Assembly: GCA_016860845.1 (NCBI GenBank)
Contig: BOKF01000003.1
Location: 186,001 to 250,000, forward strand
DNA: 64,000 nt
Origin: Chloroflexota bacterium
Lineage (GTDB): Bacteria; Chloroflexota; Anaerolineae; 4572-78; J111
Direction of reading: 5' to 3'
In this document: positions 25,442 to 34,444 of the stretch, piece by piece
How positions within the stretch are numbered: position 1 is the first letter of the stretch
Layout of the letters: each line of letters opens with the position of its first letter
Notes under the pieces: model-generated
Databases searched by the model: none
The model's input: only the letters and a program-made list of their open reading frames with translations
Told to the model about the DNA's origin: nothing
Position numbers and translations under genes: made by a program

Positions 25442-25828
25442 ATGATGAACGACAGTATTCTATTTAACGCTGATAGCGAAACCGCCGCCCAAGCCGTCAC
25501 GGCCCTCCTCACCCGGCAGGGCTACCGGGTCTTGCGCAGTTTCGATCTCCGCTCGGCGCTGGCCGCGCATGGCGACTGTGCCTGTCCCTATCACGGCACG
25601 ACCCACTGCACCTGTCAGTTTGTGGTGCTGTTGGTCTATAGCGCCGCCGCCGGACCGGTGGTCATCACTGCCCATAGCTACGATGCTCAAACCCGCCTGC
25701 GCCTCGTCCAGGACGCGCTGACACAGCCGGACCCGCATCTCGCCCGGCAGGTCATGGCCGCCTTGAAGGAAACTGCATTAGTCTACCCAGACTCGACCCC
25801 CTCCTTGACCGAGGTTTGCCAATGCTAA
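25442..25828 (+). CDS. Cys/His-rich small protein of copper operon, unknown
   Basis: A 128-residue soluble protein; ATG 25442 or 25445. The centre contains CACPYHGTTHCTCQF (about 48-62), four Cys and two His in 15 residues, a likely metal-binding knuckle. The flanks look alpha/beta (GYRVLRSFDLRSAL; VVLLVYSAA; ARQVMAALKE). It ends in CQC. No family is recognised. As the first gene of the CsoR-CopA operon and with 7 bp overlap to the regulator, a copper-buffering or sensing role is likely. Confidence 0.6.
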   Translation: MMNDSILFNADSETAAQAVTALLTRQGYRVLRSFDLRSALAAHGDCACPYHGTTHCTCQFVVLLVYSAAAGPVVITAHSYDAQTRLRLVQDALTQPDPHLARQVMAALKETALVYPDSTPSLTEVCQC

Positions 25829-26145
25829 GGGACTGGCCCAACGGCAAGGCCGAACTGATCCATCGCCTCCACTGTGCCGAAGGCCATCTGCGCGGTATTG
25901 CGGCAATGATCGAGCAGGGCGTTGACTGCCAGAGCGTTGTCCACCAGACATTAGCTGTGCAGGCCGCCCTGCGTGAAATCAACCGCCTGGTGGTGCAACA
26001 TCACCTGACCGTCTGTCTGAACGAATACATATTGAGCGAGAACGCGGACGCAACGACCCGCGAACAATTTTTAGCTGAAGTTATCTCACTTTATCACCTA
26101 CTCGGCGGTTCTCAGCCGCCATTGAACCAAAAGGAGTTGCTATGA
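25822..26145 (+). CDS. csoR: CsoR/RcnR-family metal-sensing repressor
   Basis: A 107-residue all-helical DUF156 protein starting at ATG 25822. Metal ligands of the Cu(I) type are visible: C in [10 protein letters not shown] (about 34), then H and C in QHHLTVCL (about 59 and 63), matching the Cys-His-Cys set. The pattern [20 protein letters not shown] is the usual N-terminal helix. It should repress and be released by Cu(I). The product gene of CopA overlaps by 4 bp. Whether it acts on the shared promoter arrays is unknown; those arrays lie upstream of -35, which suits an activator better. Confidence 0.88.
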   Translation: MLRDWPNGKAELIHRLHCAEGHLRGIAAMIEQGVDCQSVVHQTLAVQAALREINRLVVQHHLTVCLNEYILSENADATTREQFLAEVISLYHLLGGSQPPLNQKELL

Positions 26146-28775
26146 CTGCCATTGTTAAACCCTTGAGTTTGCCCGTACAGGGCATGACCTGCGCCGGCTG
26201 CGTCTCGCACGTTGAAGGCGCGCTCAAAGAACTACCCGGTGTCTCCGGCGTCGCCGTCAATCTGGGTACCAACAAAGCCAGCCTGGCTTATGATCCCAGC
26301 CGGGTCAGCTTATCCGACCTGACCCGGGCCATTGCCGAGGTTGGCTACACCGTGCCCACTGCCGAACTCACCCTGGAGGTAAGCGGGATGACCTGTGCCT
26401 CGTGTGTCGCTCACGTCGAAGGGGCGCTGACCGAACTCGACGGCGTCACCGGCGCCGTGGTCAACCTCGGCCTGGGTACCGCCCGTGTCACTTATATCCC
26501 CGGCGTGGTCACGGCTGGGGCGATGAAGCGAGCGGTACGTGACGTGGGCTACGAGGCCCAGGAACGCAGCGCCGGCACGGATGCGCTCGATCGAGAACGG
26601 CAGGCGCGAGAAGAGGAGATCAAGCGCCAGGGGCGCAACCTGCTCATCGCCGGGATCATCGGCCTGCTGGTGATGATCGGCACCTTCTACGATATGCTTG
26701 GCCCCTTCAAAGCCTATGTGCCGGAATGGCTATCATACAAATGGGTCCTGGGCCTGTTGACCACGCCCATTGTCTTGGGGCCTGGTCGTCAATTTTTCAC
26801 CAACTCCTGGCGCGGTCTGCGGCATGGCGTGACCGATATGAACCTGCTGTACGCGACCGGTATTGGCGCAGCCTACGGCATCGCGGTGATTAATACCCTT
26901 TTCCCCACCGCCGGCTTCGGCGGCGAAGGGGCGACCTTCTTTGAAAGTGCCGCTCTGCTGACCTGGTTCATTGTGTTGGGCCGCTGGTTGGAGGCGCTCA
27001 CGCGGGGCCGGACCTCCGAAGCTATCCGAAAGTTGATGAAACTTCAACCCAAGCTGGCTCGCGTGGTCAGGAATGGGCAGGAAGAAGAAGTTCCGGCCGA
27101 TGAGGTTGAGGTCGGCGACCTGCTGCTGGTGCGCCCCGGCGAGAGCATCCCGGTGGATGGCCTGGTCAAAGAGGGCTACTCGGCGGTAGATGAGTCCATG
27201 TTGACCGGGGAGAGTATGCCCGTGGAGAAGAAAAGCGGCGATGCGGTCATCGGCGGGACGCTGAACAAGACCGGCGCCTTCAGATTCGAGGCCACCAAGG
27301 TCGGCAAAGACACGGCACTGGCCCAGATCATCAAGCTGGTGGAAGACGCCCAGGCCAGCAAAGCCCCCATCCAGAAACTGGCCGACTGGGTGGCCGGGCA
27401 CTTCATCCTCGGTGTCCACGTGCTGGCCATCCTGGTCTTTGTCTTCTGGTTCTTCCTGGGCTACCAGATGTTCTTCGACCCCAATAGCGCCTTCATTCTA
27501 TCGCCCTACAAGCTGGGCGAGATCGGTGTATTTGGCTTCTCGCTGCTGTTGTCGGTGACGGTGCTGGTCATCTCTTGCCCCTGCGCCGTCGGGCTGGCCA
27601 CGCCCAGCGCCATGATGGCCGGAACGGGCAAGGCCGCCGAGCACGGGGTGCTTTTCAAAGGCGCGGAAGCCATCGAGAACGCCAGCAAGCTGCAGACAAT
27701 TGTCTTTGACAAGACCGGCACGCTGACCAAAGGCGAACCATCCGTCACTGACATTTTAGATTTTAGATTGGGGATTTTGGATTTTGATCAAGGGTCCGCC
27801 GACCAATCTAAAATCCAAAATCCAAAATCCAAAATCCTTTGGTTGGCCGCCAGCGCCGAGAAGAACAGTGAGCACCCGCTCGGTGAGGCGATTGTCCGGG
27901 GGGCGCAGGCGGCCAGCTTAGCCTTGGTTGAGCCGGAGTCATTCAACTCCATCCCCGGCCATGGGATCGAGGCCAACATAGCAGGGCAAACGGTGCTGCT
28001 GGGCAACCGCAAGTTGATGCACGAGCGCGGGGTAGATTTTGCGCCGTTGCTCGGCCAGGCTGAGGTATGGGAACTTGATGGCAAAACGGTGATGTTTGCG
28101 GCTGTAGACGGCCAGCCGGCCGGGTTAATCGCCGTAGCCGACACGCTGAAGGAATACTCGGTCGAGGCGATCAAACAGTTGCATCGGCTGGGCCTCGAAG
28201 TAGCGATGATCACCGGCGACAATCGCCGCACCGCCGAGGCCATCGCCAGGCAAGTTGGCATTGACCGGGTGCTGGCCGAAGTCTTGCCTCAAGATAAGGC
28301 TGAAGAAGTGAAGAAGTTGCAGGCCCTCGGCAAAAAGGTAGCGATGGTTGGCGACGGGGTCAACGATGCCCCGGCCCTGGCTCAGGCCGATGTTGGTATG
28401 GCCATTGGCTCCGGCACAGACGTGGCCAAGGAGACCGGCGATGTCATCCTGATCAAGGATGACATCCGCGATGTGGTCACGACGCTGGAAGTCGCCAAGG
28501 CAACCATGCGCAAAGTGAAACAAAACTTGTTCTGGGCCTTTGTCTACAACACCCTGGGCATCCCGGTTGGGGCGGGCCTGTTCTATCCGTTTGTCTCGCT
28601 CATCATCAGCCCGGAACTGGCGGCGGCGCTGATGGCTGTCAGTTCGGTCTCGGTCACGCTCAATACACTGCTGCTCAAACGGTTCAAGCCCTCTATCCGG
28701 CGGCAGGACAAACCGCGACCTAGCGCAGGCATCCCGGAAACTCACTTAAAGGCGGCCAGCGCGAGGGGTGTCTAG
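26142..28775 (+). CDS. copA: Copper-exporting P1B-type ATPase CopA (two HMA domains)
   Basis: An 877-residue Cu(I) exporter. Two N-terminal HMA domains carry GMTCAGC (about 15) and GMTCASC (about 85). Then eight membrane helices, the CPC motif [11 protein letters not shown] (about 478), the phosphorylation site DKTGTLTKG (about 523), SEHPLG (about 577) and GDGVNDAP. An in-frame repeat insertion (27752-27838, about residues 538-566) sits in the loop just before the ATP-binding domain, between VTDI and LWLAAS. Start overlaps the csoR stop (ATGA). Confidence 0.95.
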   Translation: MTAIVKPLSLPVQGMTCAGCVSHVEGALKELPGVSGVAVNLGTNKASLAYDPSRVSLSDLTRAIAEVGYTVPTAELTLEVSGMTCASCVAHVEGALTELDGVTGAVVNLGLGTARVTYIPGVVTAGAMKRAVRDVGYEAQERSAGTDALDRERQAREEEIKRQGRNLLIAGIIGLLVMIGTFYDMLGPFKAYVPEWLSYKWVLGLLTTPIVLGPGRQFFTNSWRGLRHGVTDMNLLYATGIGAAYGIAVINTLFPTAGFGGEGATFFESAALLTWFIVLGRWLEALTRGRTSEAIRKLMKLQPKLARVVRNGQEEEVPADEVEVGDLLLVRPGESIPVDGLVKEGYSAVDESMLTGESMPVEKKSGDAVIGGTLNKTGAFRFEATKVGKDTALAQIIKLVEDAQASKAPIQKLADWVAGHFILGVHVLAILVFVFWFFLGYQMFFDPNSAFILSPYKLGEIGVFGFSLLLSVTVLVISCPCAVGLATPSAMMAGTGKAAEHGVLFKGAEAIENASKLQTIVFDKTGTLTKGEPSVTDILDFRLGILDFDQGSADQSKIQNPKSKILWLAASAEKNSEHPLGEAIVRGAQAASLALVEPESFNSIPGHGIEANIAGQTVLLGNRKLMHERGVDFAPLLGQAEVWELDGKTVMFAAVDGQPAGLIAVADTLKEYSVEAIKQLHRLGLEVAMITGDNRRTAEAIARQVGIDRVLAEVLPQDKAEEVKKLQALGKKVAMVGDGVNDAPALAQADVGMAIGSGTDVAKETGDVILIKDDIRDVVTTLEVAKATMRKVKQNLFWAFVYNTLGIPVGAGLFYPFVSLIISPELAAALMAVSSVSVTLNTLLLKRFKPSIRRQDKPRPSAGIPETHLKAASARGV
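27752..27838 (+). repeat. Heptad-repeat hairpin inserted in frame in copA
   Basis: The left arm has repeated ATTTTAGATTTTAGATT and GGGGATTTTGGATTTTG; the right arm has AATCTAAAATCCAAAATCC. Together they form a long hairpin around GGGTCCGCCGACC. Length is a multiple of three in effect: the frame continues and gives a peptide rich in ILDF and SKIQNP. The same unit is at 53285-53362. Confidence 0.9.
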
Positions 28776-28865
28776 CTTGATCATTGGGCGGGGAGAGAAT
28801 ACCCTATGTCTGATACAGTCCATTTCATAACATTAACTTTACTTAAAGGAGTCACTCTAACTATC

Positions 28866-30065
28866 ATGAAACGCTTCAATATCTTTTCAATTATTATTGG
28901 ATTGGCCTTGCTAGTCTCGGCCTGTAGCGGTGCGGCGGCGGCCACACCACCGGCAACACCCACACCAACGATGGATCCGAATATGCCTGGGATGGACATG
29001 AGCGATGGCAGCAACACAGGCAACACCAAGAAAGACGGGATGAACGAAGGTATGATGCGACCTACGGGGGCGCTCACGGCCACGCCTGGCGCCGTAACCC
29101 CCACCGAGATGCCGGGCGCAGGCGCGGACACGGGTGAGGGCATGGGCGCGATGAACATGGAAGGCCCGGTATCCAGCGAGGGCGTACCCCTGGCCACGGA
29201 AACGTTGGGCGGCCAACCGCTGGCGTATACTCAAGATGGCGAGGTCAAAGTTTTTGAACTGACCACCCGGCCTGTGCGCTGGCCGATCCTCAAGGATGTT
29301 TACGTCACCGCCTGGACTTACAACGGGACCGTGCCCGGCCCCATGATCCGGGTGACCGAAGGCGACCAGGTGCGGATTATTCTCAAAAACGAGCTGCCTG
29401 ACGCCACCAGCATTCATTGGCACGGCCTGCCGGTGCCCAATGAAATGGATGGCGTACCGCCCTTTACCCAAAAAGCGATAGAACCCGGTGAGACGTTCAC
29501 CTATGAGTTCACCGCTACATCCGCCGGCACGTTTATGTACCACTCGCACGTCAATACGGATGAACAGATTATGCTCGGCCTGTATGCGCCCTTCATCATT
29601 GATCCCAAGAGTCCGGAGCACGAGAAGCCGGACGTGGATGAGATGTTGATGTTGAGTGAGTGGACCATTGGCCCGGATGGCGAGACCTATCCGACCATGC
29701 CCATGGCCGGGGCAGAACCCAATTATTTCACCATCAACGGCAAGTCCTTCCCGGAGACTCAGAGCATTACGGTCAAAAAGGGCGATGTCGTACGCTTGAG
29801 GTTGGCCGGCATCGGGCAGTTCACCCACCCCATGCACCTGCACGGAGCATCCTTCAAAATCGTGGCGGTGGACGGCTACCCTGTGCCCGAAGCAGCCCAA
29901 CTGACCAGGGACACGCTTGCCGTCAACCCCGGTGAGCGTTACGACATCGAGTTTACGGCCACCAATCCCGGCACCTGGGTTTTCCATTGTCACGTCCTGC
30001 ATCACGTCACCAACAACAATGTCGAACCGGGCGGTCTGATTTACGTCATCAACGTTGAAGCATAA
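28866..30065 (+). CDS. Multicopper oxidase (two-domain laccase/CueO-like) lipoprotein
   Basis: A 399-residue exported lipoprotein; ATG 28866, lipobox ALLVSAC. A Met-rich linker (MPGMDMS, GMNEGMM) precedes the oxidase. Copper ligands: IHWHG, YHSH, HPMHLHG and VFHCHVLHH. The type 1 axial position ten residues after the Cys is Asn (HCHVLHHVTNNN) instead of the usual Met. It should oxidise Cu(I) or organic substrates outside the cell, complementing CopA. RBS GGAG is rather far (about 14 bp) from the ATG. It follows copA by 90 bp. Confidence 0.88.
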   Translation: MKRFNIFSIIIGLALLVSACSGAAAATPPATPTPTMDPNMPGMDMSDGSNTGNTKKDGMNEGMMRPTGALTATPGAVTPTEMPGAGADTGEGMGAMNMEGPVSSEGVPLATETLGGQPLAYTQDGEVKVFELTTRPVRWPILKDVYVTAWTYNGTVPGPMIRVTEGDQVRIILKNELPDATSIHWHGLPVPNEMDGVPPFTQKAIEPGETFTYEFTATSAGTFMYHSHVNTDEQIMLGLYAPFIIDPKSPEHEKPDVDEMLMLSEWTIGPDGETYPTMPMAGAEPNYFTINGKSFPETQSITVKKGDVVRLRLAGIGQFTHPMHLHGASFKIVAVDGYPVPEAAQLTRDTLAVNPGERYDIEFTATNPGTWVFHCHVLHHVTNNNVEPGGLIYVINVEA

Positions 30066-30076
30066 GCTATCACTTG

Positions 30077-30110
30077 AGCCGGGGCAGGCTGACTCCAGCC
30101 TGCCCCGGCT
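30077..30110 (+). terminator. Strong hairpin terminator after the multicopper oxidase
   Basis: AGCCGGGGCAGGCTG/CAGCCTGCCCCGGCT, 15-bp perfect stem, 4-bp loop, followed by TTTAA. Some read-through to 30128 is possible. Confidence 0.75.
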
Positions 30111-30127
30111 TTAACCGGAGGAATCTG

Positions 30128-30349
30128 ATGGAACACGAACAAGTCGAGCGAGAAGTAGCGCAAAAAAGCGCCTTAATTTATCTGCCGATTGCTCTGGGCG
30201 CGGCCCTGCTCTTCTGGCTGGCTGCCAGCCTGGGCGACTATCCGCTGGTAGCTCGAATTGGTGGGACGGTTTGGGTCTGGCTGCTCAGTATGATTGTGAC
30301 CATGCCCATTGTCACGGCGCGGGTCAAACGCCAGGTTAGAGGCAAATAA
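30128..30349 (+). CDS. Small two-helix membrane protein, unknown
   Basis: A 73-residue protein with an acidic, Gln-rich start (EHEQVEREV), two membrane helices (about 17-36 and 45-63) and a basic C-terminus (RVKRQVRGK). RBS CCGGAGG. It is the first of a tight set with the next two genes. Confidence 0.55.
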   Translation: MEHEQVEREVAQKSALIYLPIALGAALLFWLAASLGDYPLVARIGGTVWVWLLSMIVTMPIVTARVKRQVRGK

Positions 30350-30363
30350 CTTGCGGAGGTTAG

Positions 30364-30579
30364 ATGTTTAAGCAACTGCGACATATTCACTCGGAGGAGA
30401 TGGCCCTGACGCTGGTTCTGTGGTTGTGCAGTCTGCCGCTGGTGGCCCTCTTCGTCATTCCCTTCTTCGGGTTAAAGGTGGCTGGTGTCGTGGCCTTCAT
30501 CCTATTCTTGGTGATGATGGCCATTTGCTGGGGCATTTGCGGCTGGAAAGTTTTCACGGACCGGGACTCGTTACGATGA
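30364..30579 (+). CDS. Small two-helix membrane protein, unknown
   Basis: A 71-residue protein: His-containing N-terminus (MFKQLRHIHSEE), two membrane helices with a Pro-Phe-Phe-Gly turn, and an ICWGICGW segment. Its stop overlaps the AAA gene start by 4 bp (ATGA). Function unknown. Confidence 0.55.
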   Translation: MFKQLRHIHSEEMALTLVLWLCSLPLVALFVIPFFGLKVAGVVAFILFLVMMAICWGICGWKVFTDRDSLR

Positions 30580-31211
30580 TTGCAACCCCAAACCTATTAC
30601 TTCCTGGTCATTACCACGCCCCGCTCGATAGTGGAAGCGACATCATTACCCGATTGATCCAGGTAGCCGCCACCGCGGGCGTCCGGGCGGACCCACACTT
30701 GATTACCCATTTTTACCTCACCCTGCAGGCCAGACGCCTGGCCATCCTGGCTGGCCCGCCGCAGAGCGGCAAAATTGCCCTGGTTCACAGTCTGGCTCAA
30801 GTACTGACCGGCGGCGATCCGCTACAGTGCCAGATGATGGTGGGCCACGCCTGGTGGGCCGGGCGAAGTGGTGATGTGGGCTTCTTTACTCAGGCGCAAA
30901 CCCGATTCAACAGCGCCAAAATCCTGGCCTTGGTCGAAGAGGCCCTCCAGCCGGAAAACGCGCAGCGCGTCTATATCGCCTGCCTGACCCGTATCAGTCC
31001 GGCTGAAGTGATCAGTTTTTTCTCCGAAATAGCGTTGCAACTTCAACACGGTCAACTGATACGCTTACCGGGTGTCCACCTGACCCAACCCATCCCCTAT
31101 CCACCCAACTTGTTATTGATCGGCACCATGGATACTACTCAATCGGACTGGGCAGACGCTAACTTACTTTCAGGTGAGGCCGTCATTTATCTGGCCAATG
31201 GTCTGAACTGA
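30576..31211 (+). CDS. Degenerate McrB-like AAA protein
   Basis: A 211-residue protein with the outline of an McrB-type AAA domain. The P-loop reads GPPQSGKI (about 60-67), so the expected Thr/Ser after Lys is Ile. The Walker B region reads RVYIACLTRISP in place of ILDEINR, lacking the acidic pair, and sensor 1 is PPNLLLIGTMDTTQ with Asp for Asn. It is short, ending soon after sensor 1. ATP hydrolysis looks unlikely. It is embedded in a copper gene cluster and coupled to a small membrane protein, so a non-enzymatic or regulatory role is possible (inference). Confidence 0.6.
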   Translation: MIATPNLLLPGHYHAPLDSGSDIITRLIQVAATAGVRADPHLITHFYLTLQARRLAILAGPPQSGKIALVHSLAQVLTGGDPLQCQMMVGHAWWAGRSGDVGFFTQAQTRFNSAKILALVEEALQPENAQRVYIACLTRISPAEVISFFSEIALQLQHGQLIRLPGVHLTQPIPYPPNLLLIGTMDTTQSDWADANLLSGEAVIYLANGLN

Positions 31212-31231
31212 GTTTTGAATAGGAGAAACTG

Positions 31232-31441
31232 ATGGACATTGGTACAATATTGTTGATCGCCATCGGCATCGCTGTCACGCTTGTCATCCTTGATCTATTT
31301 TTCACGGGTGGGGCGATGACAATGGGCCCGATGCACGGGATGGCGATGATGGTGAGCAATCCCATCGGGCAAGCGATTCTGCTGGTGTTATTGGCTACGC
31401 TTGGCGTGGGCGTCCTGGTGTATGCCGTATTCTTTCAATGA
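31232..31441 (+). CDS. Small Met-rich membrane protein
   Basis: A 69-residue protein with two membrane helices. The loop between them has MTMGPMHGMAMM, a methionine/histidine cluster suited to binding Cu(I). RBS AGGAG. Next to the YHS gene (16 bp gap). Confidence 0.6.
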   Translation: MDIGTILLIAIGIAVTLVILDLFFTGGAMTMGPMHGMAMMVSNPIGQAILLVLLATLGVGVLVYAVFFQ

Positions 31442-31457
31442 AAGGAGGTGCGAGACA

Positions 31458-31631
31458 ATGGTCAAAGACCCTGTCTGTGGCATGGAAGTGGACGAGAAGA
31501 CAGCCGCCGGCAAATCCGAGTACCAGGGGCAGACCTATTACTTCTGCTCCGTCGGCTGTAAGCGAGCATTCGATAAAGAGCCGCAAAAGTACGTCGGCAA
31601 GGCGCAAGCTCACAGCGGCCATCAGCATTAG
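31458..31631 (+). CDS. YHS domain metal-binding protein
   Basis: A 57-residue protein. ATG 31458 follows AAAGGAGGTG. The YHS pattern is [14 protein letters not shown]...YQGQTYYFCSVGCKRAFDKEP, with Cys at about 7, 28 and 32. A His-rich tail (HSGHQH) is added. YHS domains bind metal and are commonly linked to copper ATPases; the same domain starts the CopA at 50637. Likely a small copper carrier. Confidence 0.8.
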   Translation: MVKDPVCGMEVDEKTAAGKSEYQGQTYYFCSVGCKRAFDKEPQKYVGKAQAHSGHQH

Positions 31632-31643
31632 AAGGCCGTTAGC

Positions 31644-31691
31644 TTGCCCCGGGGCGGTTGAGCCAATCGACCGCCCCGGCAATTTCTTTTT
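31644..31691 (+). terminator. Rho-independent terminator
   Basis: TTGCCCCGGGGCGGT pairs with ACCGCCCCGGCAA and is followed by TTTCTTTTT. It closes the MCO-YHS set before lgt. Confidence 0.8.
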
Positions 31692-31705
31692 GGAAGGTTA
31701 AGAGA

Positions 31706-32497
31706 ATGATTACGATTAGCATTGATCCTGTTATTTTCAGCATCGGCCACTTGATGATCCGCTGGTATGGCCTCATTGTCGTCACCGCTATCATTGTCGG
31801 CGTGTGGCTGGCAGCACACGAGGCCGAGCGCAAAGGTTTCAAGAAAGAGGACATCTATGACGCCGCCTTGTGGATCGTCCCCGGCGGACTGCTCGGCGCG
31901 CGGCTCTTCCACGTGCTGGACCACTGGTCACACGAGTACGCCGCTAACCCTGTTCGCGCCCTGTACCTCTGGGAGGGCGGCCTGGCCATCTGGGGTGGTG
32001 TGATCGGTGGCCTGATCGCCGGTATTATTCTGGCCCGGCGGCGGCGCTGGCGTCTCCCCCGTCTGCTGGATGCCGTTGCCCCCGGCCTTGTCCTGGCCCA
32101 GGCCATTGGGCGCGTGGCCTGCATCATCACCGGCGATGCGGTCGGCAAACCCACGACCGGCCCCTTTGGCTTGGCCTACACCAACCCCGGCGCGATGGTC
32201 CCCCAGTTGGGGATCTACTACACCCCAACCCAGGTCTACGAAATCATCATGAATCTGGGTATTTTTGCCGTACTTTGGCAATTGCGCAGGAGAAAGCTGC
32301 CGGATGGCGCGCTCTTCCTCATCTACCTCTTGCTCTATGCCAGCCTGCGCTTCCTCATCACCTTCTGGAGTTCTTACCAAATCATCGCCCTTGGCCTCAA
32401 CCAGGCCCAACTGATCAGCCTGGCTGCACTCATCATTGGGCTACCGTGGCTGGTGTATCTGCTGCGCGGGCGCAAGGCCGTTCGTATTGCGACTTAG
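31706..32497 (+). CDS. lgt: Prolipoprotein diacylglyceryl transferase
   Basis: A 263-residue, seven-helix membrane enzyme that puts diacylglycerol on lipobox cysteines. ATG 31706. Signature parts: IRWYGLIV (about 22), GGLAIWGGVIGG (about 95), GRVACIITGD (Lgt signature, about 140). It serves the many lipoproteins in this window. The family is often encoded alone; here it follows the copper cluster after a terminator. Confidence 0.88.
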   Translation: MITISIDPVIFSIGHLMIRWYGLIVVTAIIVGVWLAAHEAERKGFKKEDIYDAALWIVPGGLLGARLFHVLDHWSHEYAANPVRALYLWEGGLAIWGGVIGGLIAGIILARRRRWRLPRLLDAVAPGLVLAQAIGRVACIITGDAVGKPTTGPFGLAYTNPGAMVPQLGIYYTPTQVYEIIMNLGIFAVLWQLRRRKLPDGALFLIYLLLYASLRFLITFWSSYQIIALGLNQAQLISLAALIIGLPWLVYLLRGRKAVRIAT

Positions 32498-32510
32498 GCG
32501 CCGTAACAGC

Positions 32511-33014
32511 CTACTCCTCGGCATCCTCGCGAGGGTTACGATACAGATGATCTTCGACCAGCAGCAGGTTATTTTCGCCCGCTCGCTTGACCACGTTGAG
32601 TAAATCGGTCATGGTCGTGACCTCTTCCAACTGCTCCGTGACAAACCACTGCAAAAATTCACGGGTTAGATGGTCATTTTCTTTCTGGGCCAGGTCAACC
32701 AGGCGGTTGATCTGGTCGGTTACTCTTAGCTCCTGGTTCAGGGCTAACTCCACCGCTTCCTGGGCGGTTTCAAAATGGTTCTTGGGTTCTTTCGTTGCCG
32801 GAACAACGGGTTGGCCGCCGGCATCACTAATATATTGCAGAATCTTCATGGCATGCATATGCTCTTCTTTGGCCTGGGCGTGGAAATATTGGCAGAGTTC
32901 CGGCAAGGTTTCACCATCGAAATGAAGGGCGATGGCGAGGTACTGCCCTTCGGCGCTAAATTCTTCAACAACTTGTTTGTTAAGGGCATCCACGACAGTT
33001 TGTTTCAATAACAT
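32511..33014 (-). CDS. Non-heme ferritin
   Basis: A 167-residue ferritin. Iron site residues are present: E in EEFSAEGQYLA (about 17), EEHMHAMKI (ExxH, about 50-53), and EVTTMTDLL near 130 with the FVTEQLEE helix. Short four-helix-plus-one architecture like FtnA. RBS AGGAG at 33015-33020. Stores iron and may limit Fenton stress. Convergent with lgt. Confidence 0.9.
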   Translation of the reverse strand: MLLKQTVVDALNKQVVEEFSAEGQYLAIALHFDGETLPELCQYFHAQAKEEHMHAMKILQYISDAGGQPVVPATKEPKNHFETAQEAVELALNQELRVTDQINRLVDLAQKENDHLTREFLQWFVTEQLEEVTTMTDLLNVVKRAGENNLLLVEDHLYRNPREDAEE

Positions 33015-33155
33015 TGTTGACTCCTTTCCAGGTTATTGCTCTGTAAAATGCAATTAATGGTTAATATGATACTAGCCGACATTAAATAAGCAAATGATAG
33101 CTAACTTCAGCCACTAACTCGTATCGAGTTTTGAGATTGGAGCATTAACCACATC

Positions 33156-34109
33156 ATGATGCATTCCTCACTGACCCGTTTCGCCTGGCTGTCTATTGCC
33201 ACCGCTTTGGTGACCATAGGACTAAAATTGACTGCTTATCTGCTCACCGGCTCGGTTGGCCTGCTCTCAGATGCCCTGGAGTCACTGGTCAACCTGGTAG
33301 CCGCCATCATTGCCCTGGTGATGCTGACCATCTCGGCCCGACCGCCGGATGAGGAACATGCCTATGGTCACAGCAAGGCCGAGTACTTTGCCAGTGGCGC
33401 TGAGGGCAGTTTGATCCTGGTGGCAGCCGTCAGTATTATTGTCACGGCTGGGCAACGGTTGATTAACCCCCAACCCCTGGAACAGATTGGCCTGGGTTTA
33501 ACCGTATCAGTGGTGGCTTCATTGGTCAATCTGGTCACCGCCCAAATTTTATTGCGGGCCGGACGACGTTACAACTCGATTAGCCTAGAAGCGGATGCGC
33601 GTCACCTGATGACCGATGTCTGGACATCGGCGGGTGTCCTGACCGGGATTGGAGCAGTGATGGTGACCGGCTGGGAACGCCTCGATCCCATCATCGCCCT
33701 CTTGGTGGCGGCCAATATTATCTGGTCGGGGGTCAGTTTGGTCAGGCGTTCCGCACTGGGGTTGATGGATACGGCTCTGCCGAGTGAAGAACAGGACGCC
33801 ATCCAGCAAATTTTGGAACGGTATCGCCAGCAAGGGGTTCAGTTTCATGCCCTGCGCACGCGGAGCGCCGCCGCCCACCGTTTTGTGTCACTGCATGTGT
33901 TGGTGCCCGGCACATGGACGGTGCAGCAGGGCCATAACCTGTTGGAGCGCATCGAAGCAGGCCTGCGTAGCCAGCTACCGAATGTAACCGTCTTTACGCA
34001 TCTTGAGCCGCTGGAGGACTCAGTCTCCTGGCAGGATACCACCCTGGATCGGGATAAAGCAGTTGCAGTAGATAAGACCGATAACACAACCGGCCAAGGC
34101 ACAAAATAG
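33156..34109 (+). CDS. Cation diffusion facilitator (CDF) transporter
   Basis: A 317-residue metal/proton antiporter with six helices. Helix 2 carries SDALESLVN (D about 34), then [11 protein letters not shown] (about 68-78), and helix 5 has [10 protein letters not shown] (HxxxD). The cytoplasmic domain spans about 205-290. Substrate (Zn, Fe or Mn) not readable. RBS absent or weak. A terminator follows at 34236. Confidence 0.88.
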   Translation: MMHSSLTRFAWLSIATALVTIGLKLTAYLLTGSVGLLSDALESLVNLVAAIIALVMLTISARPPDEEHAYGHSKAEYFASGAEGSLILVAAVSIIVTAGQRLINPQPLEQIGLGLTVSVVASLVNLVTAQILLRAGRRYNSISLEADARHLMTDVWTSAGVLTGIGAVMVTGWERLDPIIALLVAANIIWSGVSLVRRSALGLMDTALPSEEQDAIQQILERYRQQGVQFHALRTRSAAAHRFVSLHVLVPGTWTVQQGHNLLERIEAGLRSQLPNVTVFTHLEPLEDSVSWQDTTLDRDKAVAVDKTDNTTGQGTK

Positions 34110-34235
34110 TACGGCTTGTTTAGACTACATCCCCCCACCAAGAATTCCGGCGGACGTCTCGTGAAATCACTCCATGAGGATTGCCAAATCCTCATATTGG
34201 GGCAAATGATCGTTTGCCTCTAACTTCCCCGACCA

Positions 34236-34261
34236 GCCCACTTATCTGAGTGGGCCTTTTT
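34236..34261 (+). terminator. Rho-independent terminator after CDF gene
   Basis: GCCCACTTATCTGAGTGGGC followed by CTTTTT. A small GGCAAA/TTTGCC dyad lies just upstream (34201-34218). Confidence 0.85.
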
Positions 34262-34271
34262 GATTCCTACA

Positions 34272-34361
34272 CGCCAAATTGCCTACCACCCGCCCGTCAA
34301 AAATGCTCGCCCCGGAACCCGCCACACAGCCCTGTGCTCTCAACCCAATTTCTGTTACCCT
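34272..34361 (+). promoter_or_regulatory. Shared three-box promoter array (copy E)
   Basis: CGCCAAATTGCC (34272-34283), a weaker middle box ending at 34309 (CTCG), CCCT (34330-34333) 24 bp later, 22 bp, and TACCCT as -10 (34356-34361). Same 90-bp layout as copy D. It precedes the RND adaptor gene. Confidence 0.65.
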
Positions 34362-34444
34362 GACCCGAAGATAGAAAAATGTCCGTATCCTGTTCGCTCT
34401 GGCTCAGGATATCTGACCAAATCAACAAAGGAGATTTACCGACG

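Noticed and set aside
28911..30005. 364-codon minus-strand frame opposite the multicopper oxidase
   Set aside because: Antisense shadow of conserved copper-ligand segments, no start signal.
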